Assembly: GCF_018373335.1 (NCBI RefSeq)
Contig: NZ_JAHAHH010000032.1
Coordinates: forward strand, 1 to 14,243
Length of the DNA: 14,243 nucleotides
Source of the DNA: Negativicoccus succinicivorans
GTDB taxonomy: Bacteria; Bacillota; Negativicutes; Veillonellales; Negativicoccaceae
Reading direction: 5' to 3'
A model generated the notes under the pieces. It worked only from the letters and a program-made list of their open reading frames with translations, had not been told where the DNA came from and did no database searches. The translations under genes were made by a program, and so were the position numbers. Below are positions 1 through 6,500 of the stretch, one piece after another; within the stretch, counting starts at the first letter, position 1, and every line of letters begins with the position of its first letter.

Positions 1-105
1 CAGAAAATTAAAATTCCGGCTTCCAAGAGCCCGGCTTTCAAAGCTGGTAAACAGCTCAAAGAACGCGTTAACGTAAAACCGGCTAAAAAAGCTCGCAGAA
101 AATAA
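1..105 (+). CDS. HU-family DNA-binding protein, C-terminal fragment
   Basis: The window opens inside a gene. The first 34 codons read KIPASKSPAFKAGKQLKERV and then a lysine/arginine-rich tail, ending with TAA at 103-105. This is the characteristic C-terminal end of the HU/IHF family, in which small basic dimers bend and compact DNA in the nucleoid; the PAFKAGKxLK stretch is a family hallmark. The extra basic tail after the usual end (VKPAKKARRK) is longer than in the shortest HU proteins and resembles the Lys/Ala tails of some Firmicutes homologues. The N-terminus and promoter lie outside the window. A strong hairpin terminator follows 25 bases downstream, so this gene is not co-transcribed with what follows. 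Confidence 0.85.
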   Translation, partial: QKIKIPASKSPAFKAGKQLKERVNVKPAKKARRK

Positions 106-129
106 GATACGTTCATAAAATAACGTATG

Positions 130-166
130 AAATAACTCCCCGACAATGCTCGGGGAGTTATTTAGT
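130..166 (+). terminator. Intrinsic terminator of the HU gene
   Basis: A perfect 13-bp stem (130-142 with 151-163) encloses an 8-base loop, with a G/C-rich core (CTCCCCG/CGGGGAG) flanked by A/T pairs. The T tract is short and partly inside the stem, so it may work in both directions. Confidence 0.8.
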
Positions 167-227
167 ATATAAAGTCGGTCACTATATAAAAAATAATGAT
201 TAAGGTGTGAATAGATACGATTTACAT

Positions 228-256
228 TTGACACTCGGTTTTACCTGTGCTACTAT
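228..256 (+). promoter_or_regulatory. Sigma-A-type promoter of the tandem riboswitch transcript
   Basis: TTGACA (228-233), exactly 17 bases, then TACTAT (251-256). Transcription would start near 263, some 15 bases before the P1 helix of the first riboswitch. This near-consensus spacing is the main sign that the array is transcribed from its own promoter rather than by read-through from HU. Confidence 0.75.
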
Positions 257-277
257 ATACACAAGTTCAGATTGATC

Positions 278-452
278 TATAGGTGCCGAAAGGCCATAGA
301 GGGAAGCCGGTGCGAATCCGGCACGGTCCCGCCACTGTAAAGCGGAGCGAGTTCCAAAAGCCACTGGGAAACCGGGAAGGGGGAGCAAGCGATGATGCGA
401 AGTCAGGAGACCTGCCTATGGGAAGTTTCCGTTTGACCTACGAGCGATAGGG
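278..452 (+). promoter_or_regulatory. Cobalamin (B12) riboswitch, copy 1
   Basis: The conserved cobalamin aptamer (B12 box class) is directly readable: the GGTGCC entry, a GGGAAGCCGGTGCGAATCC hairpin, GGTCCCGCCACTGT, the GCCACTG...GGGAAGG block, GATGATGCGAAG and the terminal B12 box AGTCAGGAGACCTGCC. P1 is formed by ATAGG (279-283) with CCTAT (415-419). A downstream hairpin, CCTA-CGAGCGA-TAGG (437-451), is probably the peripheral P13/L13 kissing element. B12 binding is known to favour termination in this class. The expression platform here is the terminator at 481-507. No coding sequence lies between this element and the next copy, so on its own it gates only entry into copy 2. Confidence 0.93.
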
Positions 453-480
453 AAGGAGAATACGAGCGATTACGCCGTGT

Positions 481-507
481 CTCTTTGCCTACGCAAAGAG
501 CTTTTTT
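481..507 (+). terminator. Terminator of riboswitch copy 1
   Basis: CTCTTTG (481-487), 6-base loop, CAAAGAG (494-500), then C and six T residues. It lies directly after the first aptamer and 15 bases before the P1 helix of the second aptamer, so it is the likely expression platform of copy 1. Confidence 0.85.
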
Positions 508-522
508 AATTGCATATTTCCG

Positions 523-697
523 TATGGATGCCGAAAGGCCATAGAGGGAAGCCGGTGCGAATCCGGCGCGGTCCCGCCACTGTGAAGCGGAGCGAGTTCC
601 AAAAGCCACTGGGAAACCGGGAAGGCGGAGCAAGCGATGATGCGAAGTCAGGAGACCTGTCCATATGCAGCACCCGTCAGACTCACGAGCGATGAGA
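523..697 (+). promoter_or_regulatory. Cobalamin (B12) riboswitch, copy 2
   Basis: This is a second complete aptamer. Positions 529-659 match copy 1 (284-414) at 128 of 131 bases, differing only at 568, 584 and 626. The P1 helix is different in sequence but intact: TATGGA (523-528) with TCCATA (660-665). The peripheral hairpin again has the loop CGAGCGA, now on a CTCA/TGAG stem (682-696), so stem bases have changed in pairs while the loop is constant. No separate promoter is evident between the copies; it should be reached only when copy 1 reads through. The terminator at 708-739 follows. The next annotated gene is a tRNA with its own promoter, so no protein gene is under its control. Confidence 0.93.
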
Positions 698-707
698 AGG
701 GGAGATT

Positions 708-740
708 TGTTCTCTTCGCGTTGTGAGAGAACATTTTTTC
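708..740 (+). terminator. Terminator of riboswitch copy 2
   Basis: TGTTCTCT (708-715) pairs with AGAGAACA (726-733) across a 10-base loop and is followed by six T residues (734-739). It is the expression platform of the second aptamer. Confidence 0.85.
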
Positions 741-947
741 TTGGTAACTTGCTCTTAGGGGCAGTTATATAAAAGGATCTCAGGATCCGGTAACAAGATA
801 TATTGGCCTATGTTTTGTTACATCCATCTCCTTGTGAAGAGGATACTGACAGGGAACAGTATTCTCTTCCCTCCTTTGTTAATCATGTCATGTGTATAAT
901 GATGATTCATCCCCCCACCCGGCAGAGAAAACTCTGCCTCTTTTTTT
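741..947 (+). ncRNA. Candidate structured RNA downstream of the B12 riboswitches
   Basis: No convincing protein gene lies here, but the + strand can fold into several separate hairpins. These are GGATC-TCAG-GATCC (775-788), GTAACAA (790-796) with TTGTTAC (815-821), and a 13-bp stem with one G-U pair, GAAGAGGATACTG (836-848) with its partner at 857-869, loop ACAGGGAA. The stretch ends at a strong terminator (921-947). It could be a small RNA made only when both riboswitches read through, as with the B12-controlled regulatory RNAs of the ethanolamine system in Enterococcus and Listeria. It could equally be the 3' remnant of a deleted gene. I do not recognise it as 6S, SRP, tmRNA or RNase P RNA. 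Confidence 0.3.
921..947 (+). terminator. Strong intrinsic terminator
   Basis: GGCAGAG (921-927), AAAA loop, CTCTGCC (932-938), then TC and seven T residues. A textbook terminator with no gene in front of it except the riboswitch array and the candidate RNA. That suggests something here is, or was, transcribed. Confidence 0.9.
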
Positions 948-1051
948 GTCATATTATAAAGAAGTAAAAGAGATGATTTTTATTGCTATGCGATATAAAA
1001 AGCAAATAGGGAAATACGCACGGAGATTGAACGGCTCAATAACGCCAAATA

Positions 1052-1081
1052 TTGACGGATGATGAATTCGTAGTATACAAT
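1052..1081 (+). promoter_or_regulatory. Promoter of tRNA-Leu
   Basis: TTGACG (1052-1057), then an AT-rich -10 region TATACAAT (1074-1081; TACAAT at 1076-1081 gives an 18-base spacer). It lies about 45 bases upstream of the mature tRNA 5' end. Confidence 0.6.
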
Positions 1082-1124
1082 AATCGCATACCCTTTGAAC
1101 GCGGTTTATTTCCGCGGAACGCTT

Positions 1125-1208
1125 GCGAGAGTGGCGGAATGGCAGACGCACCAGATTTAGGATCTGGCGCCTTCGGGCGTGGGGGTTCAAGTCCCTTCTC
1201 TCGCACCA
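1125..1208 (+). tRNA. tRNA-Leu(UAG)
   Basis: A complete class II tRNA of 84 bases including the encoded CCA. The acceptor stem GCGAGAG (1125-1131) pairs with CTCTCGC, followed by discriminator A and CCA. The anticodon stem is CCAGA/TCTGG (1151-1155, 1163-1167) with loop TTTAGGA, giving anticodon TAG (1158-1160), which reads CUN leucine codons. A long variable arm (GCGCCTTCGGGCGT region) is typical of tRNA-Leu. The T arm carries GGTTCAAGTCC. It is transcribed alone, from the promoter at 1052-1081 to the terminator near 1257-1295. tRNA-Leu genes are common integration sites and an accessory-looking patch lies just downstream, but I found no repeated 3' end of this tRNA in the window. Confidence 0.97.
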
Positions 1209-1225
1209 AAATCTTTTAGATAAAC

Positions 1226-1297
1226 TTTCTGCTTTTGCGCACGTGTTCAAAAGCAGAAAAACACCGTAACAATATGTTTGCGGTGTTTTTTATTTTC
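1226..1297 (+). terminator. Double hairpin and terminator after tRNA-Leu
   Basis: Two hairpins share their boundary. The first is a perfect 12-bp stem (1226-1237 with 1248-1259) and has no T tract. The second uses AAAAACACCGTAA (1257-1269) with TTTGCGGTGTTTTT (1277-1290) and runs into a T-rich tail (TTTTTTATTTTC), so it is the actual terminator. They overlap by three bases at 1257-1259 and can form almost independently. Confidence 0.7.
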
Positions 1298-1449
1298 TTT
1301 ATTTATTTCGGTTTGCCCGCGCTTGCTTTTTCTGTTTTTTGGCAGTGGGGGCCGCCGTCTTTAATTGCTCACCCGCACGGTAAAAAAATAAGAAAATGAA
1401 CGAATTTGAGGAAAGATAAAAAAGAAACATACGATCAAAATGAAAAAAG

Positions 1450-1478
1450 TTGCCAAAATGACAAAAGCGGTAAATAAT
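1450..1478 (+). promoter_or_regulatory. Candidate promoter of the two-gene accessory unit
   Basis: TTGCCA (1450-1455), 17 bases, then AATAAT (1473-1478), with another TAAT run just after. Transcription would begin near 1485, about 30 bases before the ribosome binding site at 1517. The rest of 1298-1449 shows no gene on either strand that I can support. Confidence 0.45.
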
Positions 1479-1529
1479 GATAATGGAGATACAAGAAAGA
1501 GGCAATAAAAGAAGTCGGAGGTGAAGCAG

Positions 1530-1751
1530 ATGGCAGGAATGACGCACGAGCAAATGTTGAAACAGACACGGGAATTTATGAAGAAGCTGGAAAGCGAACC
1601 GATGACCGAAGCGGAAAAATGGACGCTGGCGAGATGGGAAGCAGTCGAGTCGGGCGAGTACGCGAAAACACCAGAGGCACGAGCGGACGTGGCACGGTTA
1701 TGCAAGGTGATGGGAGTACCGCCTCTGGAATTAAAGGACAAGAACATCTAG
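1530..1751 (+). CDS. Hypothetical small protein (73 aa)
   Basis: I do not recognise this family. The start is taken as ATG 1530 because GGAGGTGA (1517-1524) sits 8 bases upstream. The in-frame GTG at 1521 lies inside that ribosome binding site and is unlikely. The product is small, charged and probably helical and soluble (MAGMTHEQMLKQTREF...LKDKNI), with no signal peptide or membrane segment. Codon use (CTG for Leu, ACG for Thr, frequent AGA/CGG for Arg, GAA/GCG-rich) differs from the TTG/CGC/CGT-rich operon genes, which suggests a phage or plasmid origin. It lies 43 bases before the next gene and probably shares its transcript. Function unknown. Confidence 0.6.
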   Translation: MAGMTHEQMLKQTREFMKKLESEPMTEAEKWTLARWEAVESGEYAKTPEARADVARLCKVMGVPPLELKDKNI

Positions 1752-1794
1752 CCTATATCAATTCTTTTCCGTATACCGTAAGGGGTGAATAGCG

Positions 1795-2223
1795 ATGACT
1801 CTGGAAGAACTGAAAGCGGACGTACTATCGAGGGAAGCGGAAGTGAAACGAGTCGCGAAAGAAGTACCGAAGCAAAACGGGGAATGGGTCAAGAACATCT
1901 GGTATCTGGGGAACGAGCCTCTGTATTACGCGCTGGAGAAGATCAAGATGACGGATCGGTACGCAGTCGCGATACAGACGATTTACGAAGTGGAGAAGAA
2001 ACGGCTGGAGAAAAAGTATCAGAACGTGGACATAATGTTTCGCAACGAGATGATACGGGAGGAACTGGAGTATCTTCTACATGCGGAACCGTCAGAAGAG
2101 GAGATCGAGCTTGAGGTCGAAGTGCCGGACACGCGGACGGAAGCACAGAAAGCGTGGGACGGAGTAGCGACAATGATGAACGAACTGGAAGCGGACAGCC
2201 TGATGAACAGACTGAAAGAGTAG
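1795..2223 (+). CDS. Hypothetical protein (142 aa), accessory
   Basis: Not recognised. Start ATG 1795 is supported by AAGGGGTGA at 1780-1788. The protein is soluble and highly charged. A helical N-terminal half holds an aromatic patch (NIWYLGNEPLYYALEKIK, about residues 39-56), followed by a lysine/glutamate-rich helix, a strongly acidic linker (PSEEEIELEVEVPD, about residues 99-112) and a C-terminal helix. Codon use matches the preceding small gene and not the housekeeping genes, so the two are likely an acquired pair. A terminator-like hairpin follows within 15 bases. A frame-shifted reading of the same DNA (1785-2114) gives only a low-complexity Ser/Arg/Glu protein and is a shadow. Confidence 0.65.
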   Translation: MTLEELKADVLSREAEVKRVAKEVPKQNGEWVKNIWYLGNEPLYYALEKIKMTDRYAVAIQTIYEVEKKRLEKKYQNVDIMFRNEMIREELEYLLHAEPSEEEIELEVEVPDTRTEAQKAWDGVATMMNELEADSLMNRLKE

Positions 2224-2236
2224 AACAAAGACCGAA

Positions 2237-2268
2237 GCCCGAGACCATTCGTCGCGGGCGTTTTTATT
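2237..2268 (+). terminator. Probable terminator of the two-gene accessory unit
   Basis: GCCCG (2237-2241) pairs with CGGGC (2255-2259), followed by G and five T residues. The stem is short, but it lies 13 bases after the stop codon at 2221-2223. Confidence 0.5.
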
Positions 2269-2453
2269 CCACAGAAACAGAACGGCAAGCCTTTGCAGAA
2301 GAAATGCAAAGCACAGGCAAGCGCATGGAATACAACAAAGACGCTATTAATACCTATTTACGCCTGACTGATAATGGGCGCATTAAGGACATGGGGGGCG
2401 AGAAAAATCGCAGCAGCTATTCAATCGGGAAGTCTGTTATATTGGAACACAAA

Positions 2454-2522
2454 AAAGGAGATTCATTATTTTCCAAAGCGGGGGTAATTTCGGCCCCCCA
2501 CCGAAAATATTGAATCTCCTTT
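2454..2522 (+). repeat. Long nested inverted repeat H1
   Basis: A 12-bp perfect outer stem, AAAGGAGATTCA (2454-2465) with TGAATCTCCTTT (2511-2522), continues after one mismatch into 7 more pairs (2467-2473 with 2503-2509). It then holds an inner GGGGG (2480-2484)/CCCCC (within 2494-2499) stem. A run of A lies before and of T after, so it could terminate transcription in either direction, but it is larger than a usual terminator. Confidence 0.7.
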
Positions 2523-2660
2523 AGATGAGTTAAGTATAACAGGAGATATTCTCAGCGTCAAGGACCGGAAAACAAAGGCAAAAGGCCGAAGGCATGACAC
2601 GAGACGGAAGAAAGTTGAGTCGGAAGGAAAAGACAAGTGCAAATTTGTATGCGAACACGC

Positions 2661-2728
2661 AAAAAAGCGATACCAACTGCGGTGCCGGCGAATGTTACTT
2701 CCGGCAGCGACTCTAGTATCGCTTTTTT
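2661..2728 (+). repeat. Long nested inverted repeat H2
   Basis: A 13-bp perfect outer stem, AAAAAAGCGATAC (2661-2673) with GTATCGCTTTTTT (2716-2728), encloses an inner TGCCGG (2683-2688)/CCGGCA (2701-2706) hairpin. The architecture is the same as H1, and both are preceded by GAACAC plus an A run. A smaller hairpin ATCTGAT/ATCAGAT (2729-2735, 2744-2750) abuts it. It could act as a bidirectional terminator. Confidence 0.7.
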
Positions 2729-2833
2729 ATCTGATGTTAATATATCAGATGACAACAATCGCGTCAAGAAGTTACGGGGGAAATGGGAAAGCCAGAGAAT
2801 AGAAGAGGCGCATGACAATGTTGATTTGCCAAC

Positions 2834-2864
2834 AAAAAAGAGGCAGCAGATGCTGCCTCTTTTT
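2834..2864 (-). terminator. Bidirectional terminator
   Basis: GAGGCAGC (2840-2847), loop AGAT, GCTGCCTC (2852-2859), flanked by six A residues on the left and five T residues on the right. It begins 3 bases past the stop codon of the minus-strand gene, whose transcript would end in a U6 tract. It can also stop + strand transcripts. Confidence 0.9.
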
Positions 2865-2867
2865 ATG

Positions 2868-3329
2868 TTATTGCGGTTTGACTAAGACGCCGAACGGCGT
2901 TTCTTTATATACGTCGGTGTCCAGCACTTCGGTCGCGTAGCGATCATAATCGAAATGTTTGTACACATACTCCAAGGTTTCTTTGTCCTCGGGATCTTTC
3001 ACCAAGGATGTTTTTGGCATTTCCTGTAAAATATTGTACGCGGCGCCGTTTAAAGTGCTTTTGTAGAAGAAATCGAAAAGACAGGTGACCATCATGTCAT
3101 TCGCTTCGTCGGGGTCCATATCCTCATCGGGATAGATGTGCAGGTAGGCCAACCATTCGGCGAGCAGGCGGTCATCGGTGAGCAGCGTTTCCGACAAGTG
3201 ATTCTTATGCGTTGTACGGTAGGCGGCAAGCGTTTTCATCAGGTTGGCTTCGTCGACGGTGAGATCGTGTTCGGGAACGGTGTCTTGCACGTACTTACGA
3301 GCGAGTTCGGTCAGATTGTCTTGGTTCAT
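2868..3329 (-). CDS. Hypothetical acidic protein (153 aa)
   Basis: Unrecognised family. The start is set at the ATG whose complement is at 3327-3329 because a strand-specific AAGGGAGA lies 6 bases upstream. A longer reading to 3419 would run through the promoter at 3400-3408 and is rejected. The protein (MNQDNLTELARKYVQDTVPE ... FGVLVKPQ) is soluble, strongly acidic and predicted mainly helical, with a Pro-Asp-Glu-Asp cluster (DEDMDPDEANDMM) mid-protein. It has no signal peptide, membrane span or obvious catalytic motif. It is a single-gene unit with its own promoter and terminator, convergent with the accessory patch and divergent from pyruvate carboxylase. Its codon use matches the housekeeping genes, so it looks like a resident gene. 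Confidence 0.75.
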   Translation of the reverse strand: MNQDNLTELARKYVQDTVPEHDLTVDEANLMKTLAAYRTTHKNHLSETLLTDDRLLAEWLAYLHIYPDEDMDPDEANDMMVTCLFDFFYKSTLNGAAYNILQEMPKTSLVKDPEDKETLEYVYKHFDYDRYATEVLDTDVYKETPFGVLVKPQ

Positions 3330-3399
3330 GGCAGTCTCCCTTACGAGATAGTAATGATGTAAAAACAGAGCGAATGATGTCGGATATTTCCATACGTGT

Positions 3400-3408
3400 A
3401 TTATAACA
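3400..3408 (-). promoter_or_regulatory. Extended -10 promoter of the acidic hypothetical gene
   Basis: On the minus strand this reads TGTTATAAT, an extended -10 (TGnTATAAT). No good -35 stands at 17 bases, as expected for an extended -10 promoter. The start point would be near 3393, giving a leader of about 60 bases. Confidence 0.6.
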
Positions 3409-3518
3409 GCATTTCTCAATTTTGCCCGTCACAAGGTTCTATCAATAAAGCGCACGACGCATTTCATCGGCATAACGGCATAAGGGCAGGATGTATACAT
3501 TACACATGACGCTGACGG

Positions 3519-3547
3519 TTGTGTTTTGGGGGAAGATTCTTTACAAT
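3519..3547 (+). promoter_or_regulatory. Candidate promoter of pyruvate carboxylase
   Basis: TTGTGT (3519-3524), 17 bases, TACAAT (3542-3547), ending about 30 bases before the start codon. A 10-base perfect palindrome ATGTATACAT (3491-3500) lies just upstream and could be a regulator site, but it is short enough to be chance. Confidence 0.55.
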
Positions 3548-3576
3548 GGACTTAATCATTTGGAGGAGGGAACGAT

Positions 3577-6500
3577 ATGACGCAACAGCAGGAGACGATT
3601 CGTAAATTTAAAAGCGTACTGGTCGCCAATCGCGGTGAAATTGCGATTCGTGTCTTTCGCGCATGTAATGAGCTGGGCATTCGCACGGTCGCGATTTACT
3701 CGAAAGAGGACTCGCTTTCCCTGCATCGCAATCGCGCCGATGAGGCGTACTTGGTAGGGAAAGATAAATCAGCGATTGACGCGTATCTGGATATCGAAGA
3801 CATTATTCGCGTCGCTAAGGAGCAGGAAGTCGACGCAATTCATCCGGGCTACGGTTTTTTAGCGGAAAATCCTGAATTCGCACGGCGTTGCGAGGCGGAA
3901 GGGATTCGTTTTATCGGTCCGCGTCCGGAGCATTTGGAAATGTTCGGTGATAAAATCAACGCGCGCAAGCAGGCCGAAGACGCCGGTATCAAAATGGTGC
4001 CGGGGAGCGACGGTCCGGTAGAAAGCGCGGAGGATGTCAAGGCGTTCGCGGAAGAAGTCGGTTTGCCGATTATCATCAAAGCGGTCTACGGCGGCGGCGG
4101 GCGCGGCATGCGCGTTGTCGAACGTTTGGAAGATATTGAGGAGGCGTTTGAACGCTCGACGTCGGAGGCGCAAATCAGCTTCGGTAACGGCGCGGTGTAT
4201 CTCGAAAAGTACATTCGCAATCCGAAGCATATTGAGGTTCAAATCTTAGGCGACAACAAAGGTAATGTCGTGCATTTGTTTGAACGTGACTGCTCGATCC
4301 AGCGCCGCCATCAGAAAGTGGTGGAAATCGCTCCGGCTTTCGCGTTGCCGTTGGAGTTGCGCGAGAAGATCTGCGAAGCGGCCGTGCGGTTGATGAAAAA
4401 TGTCAATTACGTCAATTCGGGTACGGTGGAATTTTTGGTCGCGCCCGAAGGTGAATTTTATTTCATCGAAGTCAACCCGCGTATCCAGGTCGAGCATACC
4501 GTGACGGAAATGATCACGGATATCGACATCGTTCAGACGCAAATTATGATTGCGGAAGGATACAATTTCGCCGATCCGGAAATCGGGATTCCCGAGCAGG
4601 ATAAAATCGAACATCACGGTAATGCCATTCAATGCCGAATCACGACGGAAGATCCGGAAAATCATTTCTTCCCGGATACGGGTAAAATTATCGCTTACCG
4701 CAGCGGCGGCGGCTTCGGCATTCGGCTGGATGCCGGCACGGCATACACCGGCGCGGTCATCACGCCGTACTATGATTCGCTGTTGGTGAAAGCGACCACG
4801 CATGCGCTGACGCATGCGCTGGCTGTGAAAAAGATGGCGCGCGTATTGCGGGAGTTCCGCGTGCGCGGTGTGAAAACGAATATTTATTTCCTGCTGAATT
4901 TGTTGGCGGCTCCGGAATTTTTAGACGGAACGTATGATGTGAATTTCCTTGATTCTCATCCGGAGCTGTTCGAGTTGCCGAAACCGAAAGATCGCGGCAC
5001 GAAGTTGTTGCGATACATCGCGGATACGACGGTCAACGGTTACGCGCATGAAGGGCCGCAAAACAAACCGGATTTCCCCGAACTCGCGTTTCCGGAAGCG
5101 AAGGGACCTGCGCCGCGCGGCACAAAGCAGCTGCTCGATGAAATGGGACCCGAGAAATTCGCTAAATGGGTGCAGGAGCAAAAGGAAGTATTCTTTACGG
5201 ATACCACGTATCGTGACGCGCACCAGTCGCTGTTCGCGACGCGTTTGCGTAGCTACGATATTTTAGGCGCGATCGGCGCGACGGCGCGTCGTTTACCGCA
5301 ACTGTTTTCTTTTGAAAATTGGGGCGGCGCGACGTTTGATGTGGCGTATCGTTTCTTGGATGAAAGCCCGTGGGATCGTTTGCGTCGCATGCGCGAAGCG
5401 GCGCCGAATATTTTATTCCAGATGCTGACCCGCGGCGCGAATACGGTAGGCTATACGAATTATGACGAAACCGTTATTCGTCACTTCATCGCGCAGGCGG
5501 CGGAACACGGCGTCGATGTTTTCCGTATCTTTGACTGCCTGAACAATCTGGATCATATGACGATCACGATTGATGAAGTGCGCAAGCAAAATAAACTCGC
5601 GGAAGTGGCGCTTTGCTACACGGGCGACCTGCTCGATAAAAAACGGCAGAAATACGATCTCGCTTACTATGTGAAAATGGCGAAAGAATGCGCGGCCGCC
5701 GGCGCGCACATGATCGCCATCAAGGATATGGCGGGGCTCATTAAGCCGGAAGCCGCTTACGCGTTGACGGCGGCGATCAAAGATGCGGTCGATTTACCGC
5801 TGCACCTGCACTCGCATGAGGGCGCGGGAAATATGATTTATTCCTACGCGAAAGCGGTTGACGCTGGCGTGGATATCATCGATCTCGCGATGCCGGCATT
5901 TTCCAACGGCACGAGTCAGCCTTCGATGTCCACCATGTGGTACGCGCTGTCCGATCATCCGCGGCAACCGAAGCTGGATATTCGCGCGGTGGAAGAATTG
6001 AATCAGTATTGGGAAGGCGTACGACCGTACTATCGCGGTGTCGATCATACCTCGTCGTATCCGAACACCACGGTTTACATGCATGAAATGCCGGGCGGAC
6101 AGTTCTCGAACTTGCGGCAGCAGGCGGCGGCCGTCGGTCTCGGTGATCGCTGGAACGAGGTTTGTGAACGGTACGCCGAAGTGAACATGATGTTCGGCGA
6201 TATCATCAAAGTCACGCCGTCGTCGAAGGTCGTCGGTGATATGGCGTTGTTCATGGTGCAGAACGGTTTGCATGAACAGGATATCTACGAGCGCGGCAAC
6301 ACGCTGAGTTATCCGAAGTCGGTCATCGAATTTTTCGAAGGCAAATTGGGTACGCCGTACGGCGGTTTTCCGGAAAAATTACGCAACGTGATTCTGCGCG
6401 GCCGCGTGCCGGAGGGCGAACCGGTGCCGGATTCGGTCGATTTGACGAAAGTCAAAGCGGAGATGACGGAAAAAGGTTTGCCGACGCGACCGGAAGATGT

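Larger units (their letters stand above)
2224..2830 (+). pseudogene. Decayed coding remnant with frame breaks and hairpins
   Basis: No intact gene is supported here, but pieces look coding. In one frame 2224-2513 is open (RFYSTETERQAFAEEMQSTG, then EYNKDAINTYLRLTDNGRIK) with no ribosome binding site or good start. Removing a single C from the six-C run at 2494-2499 joins it to the next frame, reading PTENIESPLDELSITGDILS and VKDRKTK and staying open to about 2800. Further on, a third piece in the original frame reads SDVNISDDNNRVKKLRGKWE (about 2727-2788). The second and third pieces resemble each other (I-x-x-D-x-x-x-x-V-K pattern), so they may be related modules. The mixture looks like remnants of a large phage or conjugative-element protein. 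That origin is inference; the open frames could also be partly chance in purine-rich DNA. Confidence 0.35.

Noticed and set aside
290..660. CRISPR-like or other direct repeat array
   Set aside because: There are only two copies, each about 130 bases long, and they are fully explained as cobalamin riboswitches.
810..899. 29-codon open frame after the second riboswitch (MFCYIHLLVKRIL...)
   Set aside because: It has no ribosome binding site, unusual composition, and the DNA is better explained by RNA hairpins; kept only as a remote possibility for a B12-controlled peptide.
1125..1208. tRNA-Leu as an attachment site for the downstream accessory patch
   Set aside because: No duplicate of the tRNA 3' end and no integrase gene were found in the window, so integration here is not supported.
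1440..1508. 22-codon + strand open frame starting MKKVAKMTKAV
   Set aside because: It has no ribosome binding site and overlaps the candidate promoter at 1450-1478.
1361..1747. Minus-strand open frame of 128 codons with a hydrophobic Phe-rich half
   Set aside because: It is antisense to the small gene at 1530-1751 and to an A-rich leader, which explains the Phe/Leu/Ile bias. It has no supporting start site.
1785..2114. Overlapping + strand frame rich in Ser, Arg, Glu and Gly
   Set aside because: It is a low-complexity shadow of the 142-aa gene at 1795-2223, which has the better ribosome binding site and composition.
4246..4815. Long antisense frames across pyruvate carboxylase (for example 189 codons here)
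   Set aside because: They arise from the codon bias of the conserved sense gene and lack start signals or family features.
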